Shown here in pieces: positions 56,594-64,000 of a stretch of DNA of 64,000 nucleotides. Source of the stretch: Planctobacterium marinum (GTDB taxonomy: Bacteria; Pseudomonadota; Gammaproteobacteria; Enterobacterales; Alteromonadaceae). The notes under the pieces were generated by a model, which did no database searches, was not told the origin of the DNA, and saw only the letters and a program-made list of their open reading frames with translations. The stretch covers positions 1,674,001 through 1,738,000 of the forward strand of contig NZ_AP027272.1 of the NCBI RefSeq assembly GCF_036322805.1. Reading direction: 5' to 3'. Position 1 is the stretch's first letter; every line of letters starts with the position of its first letter. Position numbers and translations under genes: made by a program.

Positions 56594-58954
56594 TCACATC
56601 AACCAGGCATAGCTAAACTTTAAGAACAGACTGCGATTATCCCTTTCCAGGCTATCAATGCGATCATCTTTGAAAGCGCGATCAGCGTATCCGGCGAAAA
56701 ATACCGTTTGCGGATTTATTTTGTAGCTATAGATGAGCTGTGTTGCTATATCTGTATAGCGTTCATCCGGATAATTATCTGGATTTCTCGCAGGTTGATT
56801 ATCCAGGTTGTGTTTGATCCTGGTGTAGATCACACTGAGTTTGATGGAGTTGCGTACATCAAGATTGTATTTCAGTCTTAAATCGGCTTGATGAGCTGTA
56901 AATACCTCAGCACCATCTGCTTCCAGCTTTTCATACAGGTAATTGAGCTCAGCGCGCAGGTGGGCGTTGATGCTGTATTCAAAGCCGGGGATCCAGGTAA
57001 ACCTGTCGGCCAATCGGTTATTGGCGAAATCGATTTGTTTTCCGACAACAAATTCGTTCTCCAGAAACACCCCTGATGCCGGTTGAATATTGCCGTAGAG
57101 AAAACAGAAATTGCGGTCAAATAGTGTGGTATTACCGTCTATCTCCAATTTAGAGGCGTCCAGTCTAATACCGACATGCTCATTTAAAACGCAACCTATC
57201 TCGGCAAAAGATTGCATTGGCCCTGAGAAGTTAAAAATAGCTTCAACCTCTCGTTCAATGAGTTCACCTGCGTCATTATGAGTAATATCCCAATCACCGC
57301 GCAGCTCTGATCGAGTCCACCAATCATCCTCTTCACCATACCAGAGCAGGCCACCACCCACGACTGCTTTATTGTAGTCAGTGCGGCTCTCAAAGCCTAA
57401 ATCTGCGCGGTGATCCTTACCGATATCGCGATAGTTAGCATACATAAACCAGTCTCTCTCTTCATGGTTGTAGCTAATATAAAAAGCGCTATCATTTAAA
57501 CCGTTTGTGTCTTGGGTGCGCAGCACCTGCTCGTTGGTAATACAGTTGCCAAAGCTGCAGCTGATATTTTCACTGCGGCAATCATCTTCATCACAAAAGT
57601 CATTGCTAAGCCATTCAGGATATTGGGTATCGCTGAGTACAAACTGTGCCTTGAGGGTATCTTGAGGTGTAATGCGATACGTAGTATCTACCGAACCTGT
57701 GTAATTGTGGTAGTTCTCGGATGTTCTGAAGGTGCCCAGTATACCGATAGATAAATCAGCGTTGGCATCATAGCGGTATCTCACTGCTGCATTGTTGCTG
57801 TCTTGATCTAATACCGCGACAGAAGAGCGCAGGTTTCCCGGCACCAGAAACGTAGTGTTATTGTCATCGGCAGCAAACAAACCGAAGGTATGTTTGCCAG
57901 ACTTGCCTGTAAGCTTTGCACCTATATCTGGGGCACCAATGTTTCGGGTATAGACTAAATCAAACAAACTATCGAACATATCCTGGTTCTCCAGGAAAAA
58001 GGGCCTTTTTTCCGGAAAAAACAGAGTGAAGTTATTGTTTACTCCCAGCTGCGCGGAGTCTGCTTCCACTTGGGAAAAGTCCGGATTAATGGTGGCGTTT
58101 AAGAAAATATCGGAGCTTATACCCCATTTAATATCTAATCCCGGCTCAATATTGGACTCACCACTCCAGTCATCAAAGTTGTACGCAACGCTGTTTAAAC
58201 CGGTATTTTCCTGTAACTCCCGGTTCTGACCGTAGCCCAACACCAAGGTGGGCACTATGGCGAAGGATTTACCTTGTTGCATACCCTCAAAACCGCTCAT
58301 TTCCACCATTTGGCAGGCCCAGCAGTCATTATTGCGATCTATCTGAAGATTGGATATGCGCTGTCTTTCGTTGCGTGGGTAAAAGCGCAGAAACTCAACC
58401 GCCCAGGTTTGCTTTCCTTCGGTGGGGTTAAAATTAAAGTTGCGCAAGGGGATTGCCATTTCCACGGTATAACCCTGTTCATGAATACGCCCTTGAGAAT
58501 CCCATATACCATCCCATGCATCACTTTCACTGTTGCGAATGACGTTTTCAATGCTATCCAGCTGAACTCCCAATGGGTTGACAAAGAACTGAAAAACCAG
58601 GCGATGGTCATTGTAAGGATCGAGCTTTATACCGACTAAATCGTCTCGCCAAACTCTATCTCTGTCATTGTAAAATGCCCGGATGTCTTCTGGGGCAGGA
58701 TCAAAGGCTTCAAAGGCCACAAAAAGGGTATCGCCATTTTCAAAATAGCGGACCGTAGTCTTAACATCTGGGGCAATGTTTTCTTGTGGCCAGGTGATGT
58801 TATTTAGCTCAATCGTTGCGGCCTGTTTCCAGGCGGATTCATCTAGTTGGCCATCAATCTCAATAGCGTCACTGATCTTGGGGACATCTGGTGGGTTAGC
58901 TGTGCCAGCTTGTGAAAATAGTAATAAGAACAGAATCCAGAAAAGTCGTTGCAT
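56594..58954 (-). CDS. DUF5916-family outer-membrane protein with N-terminal CBM9-like domain
   Basis: This 786-aa exported protein has a signal peptide (MQRLFWILFLLLFSQAGTA) and a CBM9-like N-terminal domain: AIEIDGQLDESAWKQA near residue 30, RDDLVGIKLDPYNDHR near 103 and GYTVEMAIPLRNFNF near 160. The rest is a beta-strand-rich region ending in an aromatic residue pattern (RSLFLKFSYAWLM) like an outer-membrane barrel. The function is unknown. Paired cysteines (CDEDDC, CSFGNC) occur near residue 450. Confidence 0.87.
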   Translation of the reverse strand: MQRLFWILFLLLFSQAGTANPPDVPKISDAIEIDGQLDESAWKQAATIELNNITWPQENIAPDVKTTVRYFENGDTLFVAFEAFDPAPEDIRAFYNDRDRVWRDDLVGIKLDPYNDHRLVFQFFVNPLGVQLDSIENVIRNSESDAWDGIWDSQGRIHEQGYTVEMAIPLRNFNFNPTEGKQTWAVEFLRFYPRNERQRISNLQIDRNNDCWACQMVEMSGFEGMQQGKSFAIVPTLVLGYGQNRELQENTGLNSVAYNFDDWSGESNIEPGLDIKWGISSDIFLNATINPDFSQVEADSAQLGVNNNFTLFFPEKRPFFLENQDMFDSLFDLVYTRNIGAPDIGAKLTGKSGKHTFGLFAADDNNTTFLVPGNLRSSVAVLDQDSNNAAVRYRYDANADLSIGILGTFRTSENYHNYTGSVDTTYRITPQDTLKAQFVLSDTQYPEWLSNDFCDEDDCRSENISCSFGNCITNEQVLRTQDTNGLNDSAFYISYNHEERDWFMYANYRDIGKDHRADLGFESRTDYNKAVVGGGLLWYGEEDDWWTRSELRGDWDITHNDAGELIEREVEAIFNFSGPMQSFAEIGCVLNEHVGIRLDASKLEIDGNTTLFDRNFCFLYGNIQPASGVFLENEFVVGKQIDFANNRLADRFTWIPGFEYSINAHLRAELNYLYEKLEADGAEVFTAHQADLRLKYNLDVRNSIKLSVIYTRIKHNLDNQPARNPDNYPDERYTDIATQLIYSYKINPQTVFFAGYADRAFKDDRIDSLERDNRSLFLKFSYAWLM

Positions 58955-59247
58955 TGGCGTCCTGATAAACGAGTGTTAGTTACGATGATCCGCTTTAACT
59001 ATAGGTGATAAATCCAGATTGGCTGAGATTAGCGAAAGAGTGGTTGCTGTAAACTGGTTTTTGCCAATGTTCTGTTGGTATATGATTTTAAATCGTAAGA
59101 AAGTGTAAATTTAACGTCAATGTTCAGGCGAGGTTACTTATTTCGTCAGTGAAGTGTGGCTTGCTTTTATCGTTATAGGATGAAAAATGGTTTTGGCACG
59201 ATGTAATGTTACTAACATCATTGCAGACGAATAAGGGTAGCAGAAAC
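58955..59247. other. Gap between the DUF5916 gene and the RRM gene terminator
   Basis: About 290 bp without a gene, AT-rich. It should carry the DUF5916 promoter. No repeat or operator was recognised. Confidence 0.4.
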
Positions 59248-59271
59248 AAAAAACGCCCCTCATGGAGCGCC
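59248..59271 (-). terminator. Terminator after the RRM protein gene
   Basis: On the minus strand CGCTCC / GGGGCG with a 4-nt loop is followed by TTTTTTG. Confidence 0.85.
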
Positions 59272-59293
59272 TTTGAATAACCCGAAAAAACGC

Positions 59294-59578
59294 TTAGTAA
59301 CGTTTTCTTTGACCACCACCATTGTGGGTGCGTGGCTTCGGTGGACGAGCTTCATTCACAACAACAGCTCGGCCGCCAACTTCTTTGCCATTCAGGCCTT
59401 CAATTGCGCTTTCGCCATCTTCTTTTGATTCAAACTCTACAAATCCAAATCCTTTTGAGCGATTGGTTTCTCTTTCCATAATAATCTTAGCAGATAAAAC
59501 ATTACCGAAAGGGGCAAACGCTTCTTCCAACTCGGCATCAGTCAACCGGTAGGACAAGTTACCAACGTATAATTTCAT
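59294..59578 (-). CDS. RRM-domain RNA-binding protein
   Basis: This 94-aa protein is one RNA recognition motif: MKLYVGNLSYRLTDAELEE carries RNP2, and GFGFVEFESKEDGESAI carries RNP1 near residue 45. A short basic tail (PRTHNGGGQRKRY) follows. Bacterial proteins of this kind are often cold-induced and bind RNA. AAGAGAAGA lies upstream of the ATG. The gap upstream is long enough for a structured 5' leader. Confidence 0.93.
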   Translation of the reverse strand: MKLYVGNLSYRLTDAELEEAFAPFGNVLSAKIIMERETNRSKGFGFVEFESKEDGESAIEGLNGKEVGGRAVVVNEARPPKPRTHNGGGQRKRY

Positions 59579-60015
59579 GATTTCTTCTCTTTGACTGTTG
59601 TAGTAATACGCCAGAAGGGTCCAACAATCAAAGCCACCTTATGCCGCGAGTGATGCCTCAATGCTTCACCCTATCCCGTATCGCAGTGTGCGGCAGGGGC
59701 GGGTAAAATGCAACACTATTTTTGTGAAATAATTATTAACTAAAAAAGACAGCAAAGCCTTGAATTGTCTGGCTCTTACGGGACGGAGGATAAAAAAATG
59801 AGATGCCAGTTATTGAGATGAACTACTTTTTGGGTGGGTAAATATTGTAACCTTTTTGTTTTTCTCAATTGCTCAAAAAATGTGCCAGTTTTTATCTGCT
59901 GGATAAATTCAAATGAAATGTTTCTTCGTGATGCAACATTTACGTCACACTTTTCTATTAATTTCTGTTGCTCATTCCATAAGACATCAACAAACAAGTA
60001 GCTCAATAAACAAAT
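59579..60015. other. 437-bp gap upstream of the RRM and GGDEF genes
   Basis: Divergent promoters for the RRM gene (left) and the cyclase gene (right) must lie here. A GCCGC/GCGGC pair near 59643-59695 could frame a long stem in the RRM leader. GGACGGAGG before an ATG at 59798 drives only a 7-codon frame (MRCQLLR), which may be a leader peptide or chance. Confidence 0.4.
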
Positions 60016-60951
60016 ATGCACGACATCAAACCGTTCGGACTTATGCGCATGACATCGCTCGTGATACTCCTGGTGGTACTGAGTGTTTGGTTGGTGCTAC
60101 TGGTACACCTGAATGCGCAAAGTACGGTTAACAATATTGACTACAATGATGTGGTGAGTGAGGTTTTTTCCATTGCCTTTATTTTGCTGTTACTTGGAGT
60201 AAATATGCGCCTTGAGTCGGATAAGGCTGAGTCAAAGCTTATGTTTGTCGGCTTTTGTTGCATGTTAATCGGTGATGGCCACGACTTATTAGATGAATTT
60301 GTAAAAATTCATCCCGATTGGCTGGCATTAGTTTTTGAAAACATCGCTACCAACCTGGGTATTGTGATCGTTGCCGTAGCCGTATTTCTCTGGTCCGGGC
60401 GCTACAAAGAACAGTTGAGTTTGCTCAAAAGGCAAAAAGAAATACTCACCGATGCCAGTAATACCGATCCTCTGACCAAACTGTATAACCGACGATTTTT
60501 AACAAACGAATTTATTCAAAAAATGCTGACCGGCAATGATGATAAAACCAGAACACTATTACTGCTGGATTTAGACCGTTTTAAAGCAGTAAACGACAAT
60601 TATGGGCACGCGACCGGTGACCGGCTGATTGTATTAATTGCTGACGTTATTAAAAGTGAGATACGCGAGCAGGATTATGCGTTTCGCTACGGTGGTGAGG
60701 AGTTTCTTGTGGTGTTAAATTGCAATCGCGAAATGGCTTTCAAAGTCGCAGAGCGGATCAGAGTCGACTTTGCTACAAGCAGTTTTAAAATCGACGGTCA
60801 GGAACTCGTTAAATCCACCAGTATTGGTTTATTTGAGCTGCCCTCTGAAATGGGCTTTGAACAAGCATTGGATATTACTGATAAAGCCCTGTATCGCGCT
60901 AAACAGAACGGTCGAAACTGCATCGTGGAAGGGACTCTCTGTGTGAGTTAG
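60016..60951 (+). CDS. Membrane diguanylate cyclase (GGDEF)
   Basis: This 311-aa protein has an N-terminal part of about 140 residues with about four hydrophobic segments, including VILLVVLSVWLVLLVHL and IVIVAVAVFLWSG, then a coiled linker, then a GGDEF domain. The active site is FRYGGEEFLVVL (GGEEF) near residue 224, preceded by LLLDLDRFKAVNDNYGHATGD. It should make cyclic di-GMP. No EAL domain or clear RxxD inhibitory site is seen. The first ATG is used, though an ATG at residue 9 is possible. Confidence 0.92.
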   Translation: MHDIKPFGLMRMTSLVILLVVLSVWLVLLVHLNAQSTVNNIDYNDVVSEVFSIAFILLLLGVNMRLESDKAESKLMFVGFCCMLIGDGHDLLDEFVKIHPDWLALVFENIATNLGIVIVAVAVFLWSGRYKEQLSLLKRQKEILTDASNTDPLTKLYNRRFLTNEFIQKMLTGNDDKTRTLLLLDLDRFKAVNDNYGHATGDRLIVLIADVIKSEIREQDYAFRYGGEEFLVVLNCNREMAFKVAERIRVDFATSSFKIDGQELVKSTSIGLFELPSEMGFEQALDITDKALYRAKQNGRNCIVEGTLCVS

Positions 60952-60963
60952 TCCCGCCCTATC

Positions 60964-61707
60964 TCACTGCTCTGTATACTTGTCTCGATATTTGTCAACC
61001 CACATGGCTGTTGCTCCGCAAATGGCCACAGGCATCACCACAAAATTAACGATGGGTATCATGGAGAAAAACGTGACTGTGATACCGAACATAAAAGCAT
61101 TTGGTTTGTCGTTTGCCAATTGCAAACGCATTTTTTTAAAAGGCACTTTGTGGTTATCAAATGGATAATCGCAATACTGCACTGCCATCATCCATGCCGT
61201 AAACAGGAACCAAATTACCTGGCCTATCAGCGGTAATAAAAAGAACATCAGCAAAAACAAAATAGCTCTGGGCAAGTAATAACCTAACTTTACTACTTCG
61301 CGAGCCAGGGTTCTGGGAATGTCTTTTATTAAGTCGGTAAAACCATCGTCTGAAATTGGCTGTCCGGTTAGCATCAGCTCAATACGTTCCGACAATAAAC
61401 CGTTGAAAGGCGCAGCAATCCAGTTCGCCAATGTGCCAAATATAAACGCAGAAAACAGTAAAATAATCAGTACCGCAAGTGGCCAGATAATGTAGGCGAG
61501 GCCTTCTTTCAGCCAGTCCAGCCATGAGGGAACCCAATCTGTTACCTGTTGCACTAACGGGTCAATTTGGCCGAATAGATAATAAAATGCGGCACCAAAC
61601 AACAGCACATTAATAATCAGTGGAACAATTACAAACAACCTGACACCGGGCCTGGAGATTAAGTCAAAGCCCTGAAAAAAATAATCTAATCCTGATTTAT
61701 TTGCCAT
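60964..61707 (-). CDS. cysZ: CysZ sulfate transporter
   Basis: This 247-aa inner-membrane protein has four hydrophobic regions (LFVIVPLIINVLLFGAAFYY, YIIWPLAVLIILLFSAFIFG, LFLLMFFLLPLIGQVIWFLF and MFGITVTFFSMIPIVNFVVM), matching the CysZ sulfate-uptake family. The start GLDYFFQGFDLISRPGVRLF is typical. It is divergent from smc, a neighbourhood also seen in other Gammaproteobacteria. Confidence 0.92.
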   Translation of the reverse strand: MANKSGLDYFFQGFDLISRPGVRLFVIVPLIINVLLFGAAFYYLFGQIDPLVQQVTDWVPSWLDWLKEGLAYIIWPLAVLIILLFSAFIFGTLANWIAAPFNGLLSERIELMLTGQPISDDGFTDLIKDIPRTLAREVVKLGYYLPRAILFLLMFFLLPLIGQVIWFLFTAWMMAVQYCDYPFDNHKVPFKKMRLQLANDKPNAFMFGITVTFFSMIPIVNFVVMPVAICGATAMWVDKYRDKYTEQ

Positions 61708-61886
61708 GTTACCTACTTATTTGCTGGTGAAGGGGAATGATAACAACAGCCTTGCCGGAATAAAACCTGCCACTATTGGGGAATTGTTACAGATATTGAG
61801 AAGTGGTAGATTACTCTGATAGCGCTTAATACAACAAAAACAATACAACGTGCCGACCTTTTTTAGCCACACGGGCCAGAACCACA

Positions 61887-64000
61887 ATGCGACTTAAGAA
61901 AATTCGACTCGCCGGATTTAAGTCCTTTGTGGACCCAACCAATATTCCGTTTCCTGACGATATGACTGCTATCGTCGGGCCTAACGGCTGTGGCAAATCC
62001 AATGTTATCGACGCAGTGCGTTGGGTGCTTGGTGAAAGTTCCGCCAAGAATCTGCGTGGTGACGCCATGACAGATGTCATTTTTAACGGATCTTCTTCCC
62101 GAAAACCAGTATCTCAATGCAGTGTTGAACTGGTGTTTGACAATAGCAGTCAGCGCATACAAGGTGAATACGCCGCATTCAACGAAATCTCGGTCAAGCG
62201 AGTAGTAACTCGTGATGCTCAATCAAATTACTATCTGAACAGTACTCGTTGTCGTCGTCGAGATGTCACGGATTTATTCCTGGGAACCGGCTTGGGGCCT
62301 CGCAGCTATGCCATCATAGAGCAGGGCATGATTTCCCGTTTGATCGAATCGAAGCCGCAAGAGCTACGGGTTTTTATTGAAGAAGCTGCTGGGGTTTCTA
62401 AATACAAGGAGCGCCGTCGCGAAACGGAAAATCGCATTCGTCATACCCGAGATAACCTGGACCGCTTGGGAGATGTACGTACTGAGTTGGGACAGCAACT
62501 GGATAAGTTGCAGCGTCAGGCATCGGCTGCCAAACGTTACACTGAGTTAAAGGCCAAAGAACGCACTTATAAAGGCCAGCTGGCAGCGATCCGTTGGTTA
62601 AAGCACGGTGATAAAATCGCACAACTGGAACAACAGGTAAACGTTCAGGAATCAGATATCGAGGCATTTATTGCCAAACAGCGTGGCGATGAAAAGGAAA
62701 TCACCAGCCTTAAAGAGCAGCAGCAAGAGGTAAAGCAGCAGATTGCTGACCTGCAACATCAGTTTTATCTGGTGGGCAATGAAATAACCCGGCTTGAACA
62801 AAACAAAATTTTTCGCATCCAGCGGGAGAGCCAGTTAAACGAAGAAATTGGCACGGCAGAATCGCTGGCTGAAGAACTGTCACTACGCCTTGAAGAATTG
62901 CAAGAACAGTCAGTGCTGGTGCAAGAACAATTGGAGCTATTAGAGCCGGAAGCGGAAATCATGGGTGAAGCTTTGCTGGATGCTGAGGAAAACCTCAATC
63001 GCTTGCAAGAGCAATGGCTGGATAAACAGAAGGAGTGGCGTAGCACCGATCAGCAATTTACTCATTTAAAACAGCAAGCACAAAATCGGCACAGTAAAAT
63101 CCAGGGATTGTTGCAGATTCAATTGCGCACTGAGCAGCGTATCAATGAGCTTCGCCGGGAGTTAAAGGAAGGCATTGCTCCTGAATTGGAAAATGAGTTG
63201 CAAGAGGCGCAACTAAAGAGCGAACAGCTGCAGCAGGCACAAGATGAAACTCAGGCCGATTATGCATCCCTCAGTTCAGAGCGATTTGCTCTGCAAGAGG
63301 AGCACAAAAGTCTCAGTGAAGAAAGGGAGCTGCAACACAAACGCTTGCACAAATTGGAATCGCAATTAGAGAATCTCAAGCAAACGCTAGAAAAACAATT
63401 TAAAGCACAAGGTGATGAGCAGGAATGGTTAGCACAACAGGATAACACTACCCCGTTTTGGGACTACATTCAGGTTGAGTCAGAATGGCAATATGCCGTC
63501 GAGACCGCCATGCAACTCTTCTCTGATGCTTGGTTAATGGAAAATATTGGACCTAATACGCTACCGGATGGTTTGAAAGTGTTCAGTCGGGAGCAGATGT
63601 CCATAGAAAAGTTATCGGGTACTCTGGCTGAAAAATGTTTGAGTGAACAAGTACCTCAATGGCTAAATACCGTGTTAGTGGCCCAAGATGACACAGATGC
63701 AAAATCTAAGTTGCAAGGCATACAACCGGGACAAACAGTGGTCACTGCCACTGGTCATTGGTATGGCATCGATTGGTGTATCGCAGGTTTGAATCGTCGC
63801 CATCACCGCCCATTGGAGCAAAAAGCGCAGATCAATGAGTTGCAACAACAAATAGAGCAGCACAATGTACTGGTGAATAACCTCGATGAGCAATATCAGC
63901 GGCAGGTCAGTGAGCTGGAAGACAAAAGCGTTCGCATTCGCGAAACCGAAATGGATTTGCAGTCTAATAAACTGGAACTTCAGCATCTAGCACAGCAAAT
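61887..64000 (+). CDS. smc: SMC chromosome segregation protein, N-terminal part (runs off the window end)
   Basis: The ATG at 61887 opens a frame that continues to the last base, about 704 residues. It begins MRLKKIRLAGFKSFVDPTN and has the Walker A motif IVGPNGCGKSNVIDAVRWVL near residue 30, then a long Glu/Gln-rich coiled coil from about 170. Near residues 515-640 the coil breaks into the hinge region (TTPFWDYIQVESEWQYAVE, then GQTVVTATGHWYGIDWC). SMC forms DNA-organising complexes in chromosome segregation. The C-terminal half with Walker B is outside the window. Confidence 0.97.
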   Translation, partial: MRLKKIRLAGFKSFVDPTNIPFPDDMTAIVGPNGCGKSNVIDAVRWVLGESSAKNLRGDAMTDVIFNGSSSRKPVSQCSVELVFDNSSQRIQGEYAAFNEISVKRVVTRDAQSNYYLNSTRCRRRDVTDLFLGTGLGPRSYAIIEQGMISRLIESKPQELRVFIEEAAGVSKYKERRRETENRIRHTRDNLDRLGDVRTELGQQLDKLQRQASAAKRYTELKAKERTYKGQLAAIRWLKHGDKIAQLEQQVNVQESDIEAFIAKQRGDEKEITSLKEQQQEVKQQIADLQHQFYLVGNEITRLEQNKIFRIQRESQLNEEIGTAESLAEELSLRLEELQEQSVLVQEQLELLEPEAEIMGEALLDAEENLNRLQEQWLDKQKEWRSTDQQFTHLKQQAQNRHSKIQGLLQIQLRTEQRINELRRELKEGIAPELENELQEAQLKSEQLQQAQDETQADYASLSSERFALQEEHKSLSEERELQHKRLHKLESQLENLKQTLEKQFKAQGDEQEWLAQQDNTTPFWDYIQVESEWQYAVETAMQLFSDAWLMENIGPNTLPDGLKVFSREQMSIEKLSGTLAEKCLSEQVPQWLNTVLVAQDDTDAKSKLQGIQPGQTVVTATGHWYGIDWCIAGLNRRHHRPLEQKAQINELQQQIEQHNVLVNNLDEQYQRQVSELEDKSVRIRETEMDLQSNKLELQHLAQQ

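Noticed and set aside
59776-60021. 81-aa open frame on the minus strand upstream of the GGDEF gene
   Set aside because: No domain, no ribosome-binding site that I can see, and it covers the likely promoter region of the cyclase gene.

Overview
The window looks like chromosomal DNA of a marine gammaproteobacterium of the Alteromonadales, close to Alteromonas, Paraglaciecola or Aliiglaciecola. This is an inference from gene content: a zwf-pgl-edd-glk-eda operon with hexR divergent from it and pyk beyond hexR, a second long GAPDH next to a DUF2989 lipoprotein, a yeaC-like gene followed by a giant DUF349 protein, and cysZ divergent from smc. No rRNA, tRNA, CRISPR array or complete insertion sequence was found.

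Layout. (1) 1-7.5 kb is a sugar-catabolism block: pyk (cut by the window start), hexR, and an Entner-Doudoroff operon (zwf, pgl, edd, glk, eda). Several 15-bp inverted repeats resembling HexR operators lie in the two intergenic regions. (2) 7.5-16.7 kb is a minus-strand chaperone-usher pilus locus: six small pilins, then chaperone, usher and a two-domain tip protein. Two of the pilins form a cassette that is present twice as an almost identical 1.39-kb repeat. (3) 17.1-30.7 kb returns to carbon metabolism: a hexose-6-phosphate epimerase, gapA, the glycogen/maltodextrin genes malQ-glgB-glgX, gnd, msrB, a DUF2989 lipoprotein and a second, long GAPDH. (4) 30.7-45.4 kb is mostly housekeeping: a thioredoxin-like protein, an M14 carboxypeptidase, an alanine/sodium symporter with an enlarged loop, a zinc-ribbon protein, yeaC-like, the DUF349 protein, ansA, sppA, fadH, a secreted FG-GAP-repeat protein and a nitroreductase. 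(5) 45.5-51.2 kb holds small or accessory genes around asnS: an unknown 80-aa protein, an HTH protein, a periplasmic solute-binding-like protein, a GNAT enzyme, a short DUF4157-like protein, and an FRG-domain gene split by a 361-bp MITE-like element. (6) 51.2-64 kb holds an aromatic aminotransferase, an NRDE protein, an acyltransferase, a Cys/Met-metabolism PLP enzyme with an Lrp-type regulator, a lone CBM48 protein, a DUF5916 outer-membrane protein, an RRM protein, a diguanylate cyclase, cysZ and the start of smc.

How it fits together. Glucose would be phosphorylated by Glk and oxidised by Zwf and Pgl. The product then goes through Edd/Eda to pyruvate and glyceraldehyde-3-phosphate, or through Gnd into the pentose phosphate pathway. 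GapA and Pyk continue lower glycolysis, and HexR is the likely common switch. MalQ, GlgB and GlgX supply glucose units from glycogen and maltodextrins. The pilus locus is the most dynamic part of the window. The two most notable structural findings are the recent duplication of a pilin cassette and the disruption of the FRG gene by a small mobile element. Removing exactly 361 bp rejoins the FRG gene in one reading frame.
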